Positions 50,676-59,725 of a stretch of 62,103 nucleotides of DNA are shown here, one piece after another. The translations under genes were made by a program, and so were the position numbers. The notes beneath the pieces are model-generated. The model was not told the DNA's origin. It did not search any database and worked only from the letters and a program-made list of their open reading frames with translations. Where the stretch lies: positions 1 to 62,103 of the forward strand of contig CAKTWP010000013.1 in assembly GCA_934630705.1 (NCBI GenBank), read 5' to 3'. This stretch comes from an uncultured Clostridia bacterium. Its GTDB lineage: Bacteria; Bacillota; Clostridia; Christensenellales; Aristaeellaceae. Position 1 is the stretch's first letter. Each line of letters starts with the position of its first letter.

Positions 50676-51524
50676 TTACATCTGCTTGAAAAGGTTGCAG
50701 GTCTTTTCCCGGGCCTGGCGCTCAAAATCCGTATACATCCGGCTGCGGGACATGGCTTCGTCGAAGTCCACTTCATAGCCGTTGAAGTCGGGGCCGTCCA
50801 CGCAGGCAAACTTGGTCACCCGCTTGCCGTCCTGATGCAGCGTCAGACGGCAGCCGCCGCACATGCCGGTGCCGTCAATCATGATGGGGTTCATGGACAC
50901 GGTAACGGGCACGTTGAAGGGCTTGACCGTGGCCACCACGAACTTCATCATGATGAGGGGGCCGATGGTGATGATCATGTCATAGGTTTCGCCGCCCTCC
51001 AGCATTTCCTTGAGGGGAACGGTCACATTGCCGTGACGGCCATAGGAGCCGTCGTCGGTCATGAGAATCAGCTTGTCAGAGCAGGCCTTGAAATCGTCCT
51101 CCAGGATCACAATATCCTTGCTGCGGAAGCCGATGATGCTGGTTACATCCGCGCCCAGCTTGTGGAATTCTTCCGCGATGGGCAGGGCAATGGCGCAGCC
51201 CACGCCGCCGCCGATGATGCACACCTTCTTGATACCCTCGGTATGGGTGGCCACGCCCAGGGGGCCCACGAAATCCTGAATGGATTCGCCCTGGTTTTTA
51301 TGATTGAGCAGCTCCGTGGTGGCGCCCACGATCTGGAAAATGATCTTGACCGTGCCTTCCTCGGGGTTGGTGCCGGCAACCGTCAGCGGGATGCGCTCGC
51401 CTTCCTCGTCCACGCGCAGGATGATGAACTGGCCGGGCTTGGCTTTCTTCGCCACCAGCGGCGCTTCGATTTCCATCTGCGTGACCGTGGGATTCAACGC
51501 GACCTTCCGAACGATTTTGTACAT
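50676..51524 (-). CDS. nfnA: Ferredoxin-NADP reductase-like subunit NfnA
   Basis: The 282-residue protein starts MYKIVRKVALNPTVTQMEIE with an FAD domain of the PyrK/ferredoxin reductase kind. An NAD domain follows (VCIIGGGVGCAIALPIAEEF) and then a [2Fe-2S] motif MCGGCRLTL with a later FACVDGPDF. With NfnB it can couple NADH, NADPH and ferredoxin by electron bifurcation. An AAAGGAGG sits just upstream. The AT-rich 230 bases before it probably hold the operon promoter. Confidence 0.87.
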   Translation of the reverse strand: MYKIVRKVALNPTVTQMEIEAPLVAKKAKPGQFIILRVDEEGERIPLTVAGTNPEEGTVKIIFQIVGATTELLNHKNQGESIQDFVGPLGVATHTEGIKKVCIIGGGVGCAIALPIAEEFHKLGADVTSIIGFRSKDIVILEDDFKACSDKLILMTDDGSYGRHGNVTVPLKEMLEGGETYDMIITIGPLIMMKFVVATVKPFNVPVTVSMNPIMIDGTGMCGGCRLTLHQDGKRVTKFACVDGPDFNGYEVDFDEAMSRSRMYTDFERQAREKTCNLFKQM

Positions 51525-51751
51525 GATATCAAAACCTCCTTTTTTTGTGCGGTCCATGTATGCTGATCCATAGACAGGCATAAGAAAACGGCTTGTCTCT
51601 CTCGAAAACAAGCAAGGCATACGTCCCTATTTTAGCATTTGCTGTCGAAACACAAAATATCAAATAATACATACCCTTATTTCTATTTTAATATAACATG
51701 CTTAATATATCATGGAAGCATGGACGTGCCGCCGCCCACCTGTGCCTTTTG

Positions 51752-51779
51752 AAAAAGCAGCCGCCGGAAAACCGGCGGC
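51752..51779 (-). terminator. Terminator after the alcohol dehydrogenase gene
   Basis: GCCGCCGG (51760-51767) pairs with CCGGCGGC (51772-51779); on the minus strand the stem is followed by TGCTTTTTC. It isolates the dehydrogenase from nfnA. Confidence 0.85.
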
Positions 51780-51799
51780 CGTTCAATGATGGGGACGGA

Positions 51800-53017
51800 T
51801 TAGAAATCCACCTCAGTGTCGTAATAGCAGCACTTGAGCAGCTTTTCCATTTCCTCCTGGCTGGGCTGCCGGGGGTTGGAGCCGGTGCAGGCGTCGCCGA
51901 TGGCGTTCTTGGCGATTTCGGGCAGACGGGCCAGGAACACATCCTCGGGCACGAAGCCGTTTTCGGTGGGATAGCTGTCCGCGCCGTAATGCTTGATGCA
52001 GTGGGGGATATTCAGAGCATCGTTCATCTTGCGCAGATAGGCGATCAGCAGGGCGACCTTTTCGTCGTCATCCTTGCCGCCCAGGCCCATGTAATCCGCG
52101 ATCACGCCGTAGCGCTTCTTGGCGGTGGGATCCTTGGCGTTGAAGGCGATCACCTTGGGCAGATACATGGCATTGGCCGCGCCGTGGATAATGTGCGCGC
52201 CGTAATCGGCAAAGGCCGCGCCGGTCTTATGGGCCATGGAGTGCACGATGCCCAGCAGCGCGTTGGAGAACGCCATGCCGGCCAGGCACTGGGCGTTATG
52301 CATGCTGTCGCGCTTGGACATATCGCCGTTGTAGGAATCCACCAGGTCATTCTGGATCATCTTGATGGCGAAGATGGCCAGCGGATCGGTGTAATCGCAG
52401 TTGGCGGTGGACACATAGGCTTCGATGGCGTGGGTCATGGCGTCCATACCGGTATGGGCAACCAGCTTCTTGGGCATGGTTTCGGCCAGATCGGGATCCA
52501 CGATGGCCACATCGGGGGTGATTTCAAAGTCCGCGATGGGGTATTTGATGCCCTTATGATAATCGGTGATGATGGAGAAAGCGGTCACTTCGGTGGCGGT
52601 GCCGGAAGTGGAGGAGATGGCGCAGAAGTGGGCCTTGCGGCGCAGCTTGGGCAGGCCGAACACCTTGCACATATCCTCGAAGGTCACTTCGGGATATTCA
52701 TACTTGATCCACATGGCCTTGGCCGCGTCGATGGGGGAGCCGCCGCCCATGGCAATGATCCAGTCGGGCTGGAATTTGAGCATGGAGTCCGCGCCCTTCA
52801 TCACGGTTTCCACGGAAGGATCGGGCTCGATGCCTTCAAACAGCTCCACTTCCATGCCGGCTTCCTTCAGATAGGAGACCGCACGATCCAGGAAACCAAA
52901 CTTCTTCATGGAGCCGCCGCCAACGCAGATCATGGCCCGCTTGCCTTCGAAAGTCTTCAGCGCTTCCAGCGCGCCCTTTCCATGATACAGATCCCGGGGC
53001 AGAGTGAATCTTGCCAT
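51800..53017 (-). CDS. Iron-containing alcohol dehydrogenase
   Basis: The 405-residue protein starts MARFTLPRDLYHGKGALEAL. It has the nucleotide site IAMGGGSPIDAAKA and the metal ligands of the iron-dependent family: an Asp in the region after TPDVAIVDPDL, and histidines in GMDAMTHAIEAYVS, GIVHSMAHKTGA and YGAHIIHGAANAM. It is likely an aldehyde/ketone reductase using NAD(P)H, of the butanol or 1,3-propanediol dehydrogenase kind. GGAGGTATATCGAT precedes ATG 53017. It has its own promoter region and terminator. Confidence 0.9.
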   Translation of the reverse strand: MARFTLPRDLYHGKGALEALKTFEGKRAMICVGGGSMKKFGFLDRAVSYLKEAGMEVELFEGIEPDPSVETVMKGADSMLKFQPDWIIAMGGGSPIDAAKAMWIKYEYPEVTFEDMCKVFGLPKLRRKAHFCAISSTSGTATEVTAFSIITDYHKGIKYPIADFEITPDVAIVDPDLAETMPKKLVAHTGMDAMTHAIEAYVSTANCDYTDPLAIFAIKMIQNDLVDSYNGDMSKRDSMHNAQCLAGMAFSNALLGIVHSMAHKTGAAFADYGAHIIHGAANAMYLPKVIAFNAKDPTAKKRYGVIADYMGLGGKDDDEKVALLIAYLRKMNDALNIPHCIKHYGADSYPTENGFVPEDVFLARLPEIAKNAIGDACTGSNPRQPSQEEMEKLLKCCYYDTEVDF

Positions 53018-53116
53018 ATCGATATACCTCCATTTTTCGTGTAAAAGCATCGATGGGGTGCTTTTTTGCCAAGCGTCCGCAGGCAGGCCTTGCTTCCCTC
53101 CCTGCGCGCCACATAT

Positions 53117-53185
53117 ATTATAACCGGGCGCAGGGCGATTGGATAGGGTATTTTTGATATATCGGCAATATATTTATTGATATAT
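53117..53185 (-). promoter_or_regulatory. Promoter and tandem operator-like repeats of the alcohol dehydrogenase gene
   Basis: A minus-strand TATAAT ends at 53117. Two exact copies of TTGATATAT (53154-53162 and 53177-53185, + strand) begin 23 bases apart upstream of it. The spacing suggests two turns of the helix and one regulator bound twice. The regulator is not identified. Confidence 0.45.
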
Positions 53186-53231
53186 GGAGTACCGAAATGA
53201 AAACACTGGAAAAATCCACCGACCGCAAATG

Positions 53232-53262
53232 AAAAATCCGCCTTTCCGAACGGAAAAGGCGG
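53232..53262 (-). terminator. Terminator after the suf operon
   Basis: CCGCCTTTCCG (53238-53248) pairs with CGGAAAAGGCGG (53251-53262, one extra A). ATTTTTC follows on the minus strand, about 40 bases after the sufU stop. Confidence 0.85.
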
Positions 53263-53300
53263 GTGGATGAAACGGGCGGATGGCGGGGCTGCGGCGGCTT

Positions 53301-53726
53301 TTATTGCTGCCCCAACGCTTCCTTGAGTGTGCGCCAGCCCAGCACTGCGCATTTCACCCGGGCGGGCATATGGGCGATATCCTGCAGGGCGGATGCTTCC
53401 TCCAGCTCCTCCATCTCTGCGGGAGTGGCCTGGCCCTGAATCATGCGCATGAACATTTCGCACAGCCGCAGCGCATCTTCCTTTTTCCGGCCAATCACCA
53501 TGCCCAGCATAATATCCGCCGAGGCCTGGGAAATGGCGCAGCCGTCGCCCACGAACGCGCCGTCTGCAATCACGTCCCCCGCTGTTTTCAGCTTCAGGAA
53601 AATATCGTCGCCGCAGCTGGGATTCACCCCTTCCAGCACGATGTTGGCATCGGGCAGATCATGCTTGAAGTCGGGGCGCACGTTATGCTCGGTCAGAATC
53701 TCGTTATAAAAGCTCCTATTCTCCAT
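53301..53726 (-). CDS. sufU: Iron-sulfur cluster assembly protein SufU
   Basis: The 141-residue IscU-fold protein has three conserved cysteines (C38 in NPSCGDD, C63 in GDGCAISQ, C126 in RVKCAVLGW), the zinc-binding pattern of Gram-positive SufU. It accepts persulfide sulfur from SufS. It overlaps the sufS gene by 11 bases and is last in the operon. Confidence 0.95.
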   Translation of the reverse strand: MENRSFYNEILTEHNVRPDFKHDLPDANIVLEGVNPSCGDDIFLKLKTAGDVIADGAFVGDGCAISQASADIMLGMVIGRKKEDALRLCEMFMRMIQGQATPAEMEELEEASALQDIAHMPARVKCAVLGWRTLKEALGQQ

Positions 53727-54930
53727 AGCCCATTCGCTCCCTCAGGGTGGCCAGGCTGGCAAGCAGTCGGTCCACCTCCGCTTCCGTATTGTAAAAGGCA
53801 AAGCTGGCCCGGGTGGTGGCGTTCACGCCCAGATGCCGAAGCAGCGGCTGGGCGCAATGATGCCCCGCTCGAACGGCTATACCGTCCGAGGCCAGAATTT
53901 CGCTCACGTCATGGGGATGCACGCCGTCCACAAGAAACGTGACGATGCCGGTATGCTCTGTCGGATCCCCGGACCCCAGCACGTGCACATGGGGCATCGC
54001 CGCCATCCCGGCCATGGCCCGGGCGGTGAGGGCGCGCTCCCGGGCGCGGATGAAATCAAAGCCCACACGGTTCACATAATCAATGGCCGCGCCCAAGCCC
54101 GCGGCCCCGGCGGCGTTAACCGTGCCGGCTTCGAACTTGTGGGGCAATTCCGCAAACACCGCGCCGTCCCGGGTGACCGACTCAATCATTTCCCCGCCGG
54201 TGAGGAAGGGCGGCATGGCGTCCAGCAGCGCCCGGCGGCCATAGAGCACGCCAATGCCCATGGGGCCGTAAACCTTGTGGCCGGAGAAGGCGAAGAAATC
54301 CGCCCCCAGGGCCTGCACGTTGACGGGCAGATGGGGCGTGCTCTGCGCTCCGTCCACCACCACTGCCGCGCCCTTGCCATGGGCCAGATCGGCCAGCGCC
54401 CGCACCGGGTATTCCCGGCCCAGCACATTGGATACCTGAGTGATGGCCAGCAGCCGGGTTTTCTCTGTGATGACCGAAGCAGCCTTTTCCAGATTCAGGC
54501 TGCCGTCGGGCTCGCATTCAAGAAACCGCAGCGCGGCGCCCTTTTGCCGGCAGACCATCTGCCAAGGCAGCAGATCGCTGTGATGCTCCATGATGGAAAC
54601 CACCACTTCGTCCCCGGCGTTCACGTTTTGCAGCCCCCAGGAATAGGCCACCAGATTCAGGCTTTCGGTGGTATTGCGGGTGAAAATGATTTCGTCCGCG
54701 CTTTCCGCGCCGATAAACGCCCGCACCTTTTCCCGGGCGTTTTCCACCAGCTCCGTGGCCTCCACGCTCAGGGGATACAGCCCCCGCAGGGGATTGGCGT
54801 TATGGCGGCAGTAAAAATCCCGCTCCGCGTCCAGCACGGCCTGAGGCCGCTGGGCCGTGGCGGCGTTATCCAGATAGGCCGCATCGGTTTGCGCAAGCAA
54901 AGGAAAATCCTTTCTGAAATCAGGCTCCAT
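53716..54930 (-). CDS. sufS: Cysteine desulfurase SufS
   Basis: The 404-residue PLP enzyme has the Schiff-base lysine in FFAFSGHKVYGPMGIG, the active cysteine in VRAGHHCAQP and the family opening AYLDNAATAQRP. It removes sulfur from cysteine and hands it to SufU. It overlaps sufD by 11 bases and sufU by 11 bases. Confidence 0.96.
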   Translation of the reverse strand: MEPDFRKDFPLLAQTDAAYLDNAATAQRPQAVLDAERDFYCRHNANPLRGLYPLSVEATELVENAREKVRAFIGAESADEIIFTRNTTESLNLVAYSWGLQNVNAGDEVVVSIMEHHSDLLPWQMVCRQKGAALRFLECEPDGSLNLEKAASVITEKTRLLAITQVSNVLGREYPVRALADLAHGKGAAVVVDGAQSTPHLPVNVQALGADFFAFSGHKVYGPMGIGVLYGRRALLDAMPPFLTGGEMIESVTRDGAVFAELPHKFEAGTVNAAGAAGLGAAIDYVNRVGFDFIRARERALTARAMAGMAAMPHVHVLGSGDPTEHTGIVTFLVDGVHPHDVSEILASDGIAVRAGHHCAQPLLRHLGVNATTRASFAFYNTEAEVDRLLASLATLRERMGYGE

Positions 54931-55858
54931 GGCAGGCTTCCTCCTCCAGCGCGGATTGCACCGCTTCTTCCGTTTCCGGGTCGTTCAGGCCCCGCGCCAG
55001 CCGCTCCAGCGCCGCCCGGGCCAGAATTTCTTCGGCCTGCTCCCGGGCGATGCCCCGGCTTTCGAAATAAAACAGCGTGTCCGCATCCAGCTGGCCGATG
55101 GTGGCGCCGTGGTTGCCTACCACGTTTTCCTCCGCGCAGAGAATCAGCGGCACAGTTTTGTTCACCGCGTCGTCGCCCAGCATCAGCACAGTTTCCTTTT
55201 CATCGCCGGTGCTGTCTGCGCAGCCCTGCTGAAAATCAATGGTGCCCCGGAAGATTTTCCGGGCTGCATCCCGCAGCGCTCCCGCAGCGTTGATTTCGCT
55301 TTGGGTGTGCTTGCCCTGATGCACCACGGACAGGTTCATGTCCAGGGTCTGGTTCGCCCGTCCCAGATAGCCGATGTCCACCTTCAGGCTGCCGCCATCC
55401 GCAGGCAGGCAAACCTGGGTATCGGCATACAGATCGCATTTTCCCACGTAAATCTGCGTCACTTCCAGCCGGCCGTCCCTGGCACATTGGCTGTCAATCC
55501 GGTTATACAGCAGCCCTTTTGCGGCCATCAGCTGTACCTGCACCAGATGCACCCGGGCGTTTTGTCCGATGTCCAGCCGGGTCTGCACCGCCAGTGGGCA
55601 GTCTCCCCGGAAGGTTTCAAACACGGTCATATCGCTGCCTGCCGCCGCCTGCACCCAAACCATTTGCCGCGTGCCCGCGCCCTGCCCCGAAACGGTCAGG
55701 CGCTCCCGTACGGTTTCGCCTTCCGCGGCCACCAGCGCAATGGGGGCCGGCTCAATCGTTTCCTGCTCCGGCCAGGGCAGCACTGCTTCGTTTACTTTCA
55801 GAAAATTCCAGGTTCGCGCCGGCAACTGATTCACCGGCATATTATGCGTGATATTCAT
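54920..55858 (-). CDS. sufD: Fe-S assembly protein SufD
   Basis: The 312-residue beta-helix protein shows the SufBD core (GALRDAARKIFRGTIDFQQG, EENVVGNHGATIGQLDADTL, YFESRGIAREQAEEILARAA). It is shorter than SufB and forms the SufBC2D scaffold with the two neighbours. The start is ATG 55858, with AAGGGAGGAAG upstream, rather than 55879. Confidence 0.93.
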   Translation of the reverse strand: MNITHNMPVNQLPARTWNFLKVNEAVLPWPEQETIEPAPIALVAAEGETVRERLTVSGQGAGTRQMVWVQAAAGSDMTVFETFRGDCPLAVQTRLDIGQNARVHLVQVQLMAAKGLLYNRIDSQCARDGRLEVTQIYVGKCDLYADTQVCLPADGGSLKVDIGYLGRANQTLDMNLSVVHQGKHTQSEINAAGALRDAARKIFRGTIDFQQGCADSTGDEKETVLMLGDDAVNKTVPLILCAEENVVGNHGATIGQLDADTLFYFESRGIAREQAEEILARAALERLARGLNDPETEEAVQSALEEEACHGA

Positions 55859-55885
55859 GGCGCTTCCTCCCTTCGGCAAACGGGT

Positions 55886-57292
55886 TCAGCCGATGCTGCC
55901 CTTCATTTCCAGCCGGATCAGATTGTTCATTTCTACCGCGTATTCCACTGGCAGCTCCTTGGACACATTATCCGCAAAGCCGCTGACGATCAGCGCCCGG
56001 GCGTCCTCCTCGCTCATGCCCCGGCTCATGAGATAAAAAATCGCGTCGTTGCTGATACTGCCGATCTTGGCCTCATGGCCGATGGCCGCATCCCGGGTGC
56101 GGATATCCATGGCCGGGATGGTGTCGGACCGGGAGATGGCGTCCAGCATCAGGGATTGGCAGCTCACGGAGGATTTGGCTCCCGTTGCGCCCTTTTCCAC
56201 CACCACGCTGCTGCGGAAGGTGCTGATCCCGCCGCTTTTGCTGATGGAGCGGGTGTTCATCAGGGAGCTGGTATCTTTTCCGATGTGCACCACCTTCGCG
56301 CCGGTATCCAGGTTTTGCCCTGCGCCGGCGAAGGTGACGCCGGTAAATTCCATCCGCGAACGATCGCCCTTGAGCACGCTCATGGGATACAGGCAGCCCA
56401 CATGGGAGCCAAACGAGCCTGACACCCATTCGATCACGCCGCCTTCCTCCACCAGCGCCCGCTTGGTGTTCAGGTTATACATGTTCTTGGACCAGTTTTC
56501 AATGGTGGAATAGCGCAGCTTGGCGTTTTTCTTCACATACAGCTCCACACATCCGGCATGGAGATTGGCTACGTTGTATTTGGGCGCGGAGCAGCCCTCG
56601 ATAAAATGCAGGCTGGCCCCTTCGTCCACGATAATCAGCGTGTGCTCAAACTGGCCGGCGCCCTTGGCGTTGAGCCGGAAATAGGATTGCAGCGGAATGG
56701 ACAGATGCACGCCCTTGGGCACATACACAAACGATCCGCCGGACCAGACTGCCCCGTGAAGCGCGGCGAATTTGTGATCCCGGGGCGTGACCAGCTTCAT
56801 GAAGTACTTGCGCACCATCTCCGCGTATTCGCCCTTCATGGCGCTTTCCATGTCGGTATAGACCACGCCCTCGGCAGCCACCTCGTCCTTGACGTTGTGA
56901 TACACCAGCTCCGAATCATACTGCGCGCCCACCCCGGCCAGGGATTTGCGCTCCGCTTTGGGAATGCCCAGCCGGTCGAAGGTGTCCTTAATATCCTGAG
57001 GCACGTTTTTCCAGTCGTTCTGCATGGCGGTGTTGGGGCGCACATAGGTGGCGATGTGGTTGATATCCAGCCCGTCCAGCGCAGGGCCCCAATCCGGCAG
57101 CTTCATTTCGTTGTAAATCTGCAAAGACTGCAGCCGGAACTGCTGCATCCAGACCGGATCGCCTTTTTCCTTGGAGAGCTTGTCGATAATTTCCGGGGTG
57201 AGGCCCTCCTCCATGCGGAAAGCGTCGTGCTCCGCGTCCCGGATGTCGTAAATGCTGCGGTCAATATCCGCAACCTGGGTTTTCTCTTTCAT
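55886..57292 (-). CDS. sufB: Fe-S assembly scaffold protein SufB
   Basis: The 468-residue protein has the SufB N-terminal region (DIRDAEHDAFRMEEGLTPEI) and the core segments GVVYTDMESAMKGEYAEMVR, GGSFVYVPKGVHLSIPLQSY and RDAAIGHEAKIGSI. It is the main scaffold subunit on which clusters are built. It lies between sufC and sufD. Confidence 0.96.
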   Translation of the reverse strand: MKEKTQVADIDRSIYDIRDAEHDAFRMEEGLTPEIIDKLSKEKGDPVWMQQFRLQSLQIYNEMKLPDWGPALDGLDINHIATYVRPNTAMQNDWKNVPQDIKDTFDRLGIPKAERKSLAGVGAQYDSELVYHNVKDEVAAEGVVYTDMESAMKGEYAEMVRKYFMKLVTPRDHKFAALHGAVWSGGSFVYVPKGVHLSIPLQSYFRLNAKGAGQFEHTLIIVDEGASLHFIEGCSAPKYNVANLHAGCVELYVKKNAKLRYSTIENWSKNMYNLNTKRALVEEGGVIEWVSGSFGSHVGCLYPMSVLKGDRSRMEFTGVTFAGAGQNLDTGAKVVHIGKDTSSLMNTRSISKSGGISTFRSSVVVEKGATGAKSSVSCQSLMLDAISRSDTIPAMDIRTRDAAIGHEAKIGSISNDAIFYLMSRGMSEEDARALIVSGFADNVSKELPVEYAVEMNNLIRLEMKGSIG

Positions 57293-57307
57293 GGCTGTGT
57301 TCCCGCC

Positions 57308-58054
57308 TTATTTCGCTTGGATGCCGGCAAAGCCGTGCTCGTTGATTTCATCCACCAGGGAAGCGTCGCCGCTGCGCACGATCACGCCTTCCTCCATCAC
57401 GTGGGTTTCATCCACATGCAGGGCTTCCAGAATACGGGTGCTGTGGGTGATAATCAGCAAAGAGCCGTGCTGCCGCTCCCGGAACAGCTGCACTCCCTGA
57501 GACACCGTGCGCACTGCGTCCACATCCAGGCCCGAGTCCGTCTCATCCAGGATGGCCAGCTTGGGCTCCAGCATCAGCATTTGCAGAATTTCCGCCTTTT
57601 TCTTTTCGCCGCCAGAAAAGCCCACGTTCAGATCCCGCTCGGCATAGCTTTCATCCATGGACAGCAGCGCCATGGTTTCCCTGAGCTTCTTTTTGAAATC
57701 CCACAGCCGCAGATGGCCGCCCCGCTGCTCCAGAGCGCTGCGGATAAAAGCACTGAGCGTCACACCCGGCACCTCCAGCGGGTTTTGGAAAGACAGGAAA
57801 ATGCCTTTTTTTGCCCGTTCGTTGACGGGCAGGGCGGTAATGTCTTCCCCCTGAAAGAGAATCTGCCCCGCGGTAATCTGATAGGCGGGGTTGCCAGTGA
57901 TGGCGTAGCCCAGGGTGGATTTCCCGGTGCCGTTGGGGCCCATGAGCACATGGGTTTCATCCGAGCCGATCTGCAGATTCACTCCGTGAAGAATTTCTTT
58001 TTCTTCCACCTGCACATGCAGGTTTTTCACTTCCAGCAGCGTGTCCTTTTTCAT
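57308..58054 (-). CDS. sufC: Fe-S assembly ATPase SufC
   Basis: The 248-residue ABC-type ATPase has Walker A GPNGTGKSTLG, signature VGFSGGEKKKAEILQM and Walker B LAILDETDSGLDVDA. It drives conformational change of SufB-SufD. The gene overlaps the rrf2 regulator gene by ATGA. Confidence 0.96.
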   Translation of the reverse strand: MKKDTLLEVKNLHVQVEEKEILHGVNLQIGSDETHVLMGPNGTGKSTLGYAITGNPAYQITAGQILFQGEDITALPVNERAKKGIFLSFQNPLEVPGVTLSAFIRSALEQRGGHLRLWDFKKKLRETMALLSMDESYAERDLNVGFSGGEKKKAEILQMLMLEPKLAILDETDSGLDVDAVRTVSQGVQLFRERQHGSLLIITHSTRILEALHVDETHVMEEGVIVRSGDASLVDEINEHGFAGIQAK

Positions 58055-58515
58055 CGGGTTTCATCCTCTTTTCCGCCGCAGACGCAGCAGCCGTTCTCTT
58101 TTTCCTGATCCTTCAGATCCAGCAGATCCTGCAGGCTGAAGCTGTTTACATAAGCGTTGATTTGATCTTCCAGCCCTTTCCAGAAGGGCAGGGTGTAGCA
58201 AAAGCCCACCCGATCGCATTTATGCCCTTCCCGGGCCAGGCAGGCCACCGGGGCCAATTCGCCCTCCGCGGCCCGCAGAATTTCGCCCACGGGATAATCC
58301 GCCGGGGCACGGGCCAGCCGATAGCCGCCGCTTTTGCCCAGCGCGCTTTCCACCAGTCCGCTTTTGCTCAGCGCCGTCATGATGCTTTCCAGATACTTTC
58401 TGGAAATCTCCTGCCGCTGGGCCACATCGCTCAGGCGGATGAAGCCATCGTCCTTTTGCTGGGCCATGTCCAGCATCACCCGCAGGGCATACCGTCCCTT
58501 TGACGAAATCATCAT
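58051..58515 (-). CDS. Rrf2 family regulator of the suf operon (IscR-like)
   Basis: The 154-residue protein has an N-terminal winged helix (SSKGRYALRVMLDMAQ, ISRKYLESIMTALSKSGLVE). Three cysteines (C92, C100, C106) are spaced much like the Fe-S ligands of IscR. The C-terminus has a further cluster, CCVCGG. It is first in the operon and overlaps sufC, so it probably senses Fe-S supply and controls its own operon through the inverted repeat at the promoter. ATG 58515 is chosen; the open frame upstream crosses the promoter. Confidence 0.9.
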   Translation of the reverse strand: MMISSKGRYALRVMLDMAQQKDDGFIRLSDVAQRQEISRKYLESIMTALSKSGLVESALGKSGGYRLARAPADYPVGEILRAAEGELAPVACLAREGHKCDRVGFCYTLPFWKGLEDQINAYVNSFSLQDLLDLKDQEKENGCCVCGGKEDETR

Positions 58516-58542
58516 GGAGCAATTCCTACCTTTCCGGTGGCA

Positions 58543-58576
58543 ATTATACGCAGGTTCTCCTATCCTGTCAATAGGA
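58543..58576 (-). promoter_or_regulatory. suf promoter overlapped by an inverted-repeat operator
   Basis: On the minus strand TTGACA (58571-58566) and TATAAT (58548-58543) are separated by 17 bases, a consensus promoter. A perfect inverted repeat TCCTAT-N7-ATAGGA (58558-58563 and 58571-58576) covers the -35 box, where a bound repressor would block polymerase. Confidence 0.8.
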
Positions 58577-58635
58577 ATTTGACGGCGAAAACGGAAAGAA
58601 AAGATGAAAAACACGAAACATTTATATAGAAACGA

Positions 58636-58664
58636 TTGCTTTCGTCCGGGAAACATGGTATACT
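58636..58664 (+). promoter_or_regulatory. Putative promoter of the LysR gene
   Basis: TTGCTT (58636-58641) and TATACT (58659-58664) are separated by 17 bases, 74 bases before the start codon; divergent from the suf promoter. Confidence 0.6.
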
Positions 58665-58738
58665 GAAATCGGCTCTTTTTTTATGCGTCAAGCAATGAGC
58701 GGCCAAGAATACTGATCCGGCAAAGGAGAACCGCTTTT

Positions 58739-59674
58739 ATGAACGTGCTGCATTTGAAATACGCAGTGGAGGTGGCCGAGAACGGCTCAATCAACAAAGC
58801 CGCCGAGGCCCTTTATATGAACCAGCCCAACCTGAGCAAGGCCATCAAGGAGCTGGAAAATTCTCTGGGCATCACCATCTTTTCCCGCACGGCCAAGGGC
58901 ATGAACGTGACCCCGGAGGGCGAGGAATTTCTGCGCCATGCCCGGAAGATTCTGCGCCAGATCGACGAGATGGAGGCGCTGTATAAGGGCGGCGCGGCGG
59001 CGCAGCAGCGGTTTTCCATTTCCGTGCCCCGGGCAAGCTATATTTCTCATGCCTTCGCCCAGTTTTCCAAGGGGCTTTCCAACGCCAAAACGGAAATTTA
59101 TTATAAAGAAACCAACGCCATGCGCGCCATCCAGAATATAATCAGCGGGGATTACAAGCTGGGCATCGTGCGCTATGCGGAGTGCTTTGATAAATACTTC
59201 AAATCCCTGCTGGAGGAAAAGGGCATGGCCTTTGAGCTGGTGGCGGAGTTTCAGCATGTGCTGGTGATGAGCCGGGCGCATCCGCTGGCGGACAGGGAGC
59301 CCCTGAGCCAGACGGAGCTGCGCCCCTATATCGAAATCGCTCATCCGGATCCCTATGTGCCCTCCCTGCCGCTCACGGCGGTGCGCAAGGAGGAGCTGCC
59401 CGGGAATATTGACCGGCGCGTTTATGTGTTCGAGCGGGCCAGCCAGTTTGAGCTGCTGAGCGAGAATACCGAAACGTTTATGTGGGTGTCGCCCATCCCG
59501 GCGGATACCCTGGCCCGATATGGGCTGGTGCAGAAGGCCTGCCAGGATAACCGGCGTATTTACCGGGACGTGCTGATCCATAAAAAGGATTATCATCTGA
59601 CGGCACTGGATCAGGCTTTTGTTACGGAACTGTGCAAGGCCAAACGCGCTATTTTGGACGGCATTACCATATAA
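58739..59674 (+). CDS. LysR family transcriptional regulator
   Basis: The 311-residue protein has an N-terminal winged helix-turn-helix (YAVEVAENGSINKAAEALYM, NQPNLSKAIKELENSLGITI, FSRTAKGMNVTPEG). A periplasmic-binding-like effector domain follows from about residue 90. AAGGAG precedes the ATG. The target is unknown: it is divergent from suf and precedes the duplicated exported protein gene, which has its own promoter. After the stop only a weak AAAGCA/TGCTTT stem is seen. Confidence 0.92.
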   Translation: MNVLHLKYAVEVAENGSINKAAEALYMNQPNLSKAIKELENSLGITIFSRTAKGMNVTPEGEEFLRHARKILRQIDEMEALYKGGAAAQQRFSISVPRASYISHAFAQFSKGLSNAKTEIYYKETNAMRAIQNIISGDYKLGIVRYAECFDKYFKSLLEEKGMAFELVAEFQHVLVMSRAHPLADREPLSQTELRPYIEIAHPDPYVPSLPLTAVRKEELPGNIDRRVYVFERASQFELLSENTETFMWVSPIPADTLARYGLVQKACQDNRRIYRDVLIHKKDYHLTALDQAFVTELCKAKRAILDGITI

Positions 59675-59725
59675 AAAAAGCAACGAGGCTATGCTTTATT
59701 GATATAGGTGTTATCGCATAAAAGA

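Noticed and set aside
51525..51799. A Rex-type operator in the AT-rich region before nfnA
   Set aside because: Words such as TTTGATATTTTGTG resemble half-sites, but no inverted repeat of the Rex pattern was found.
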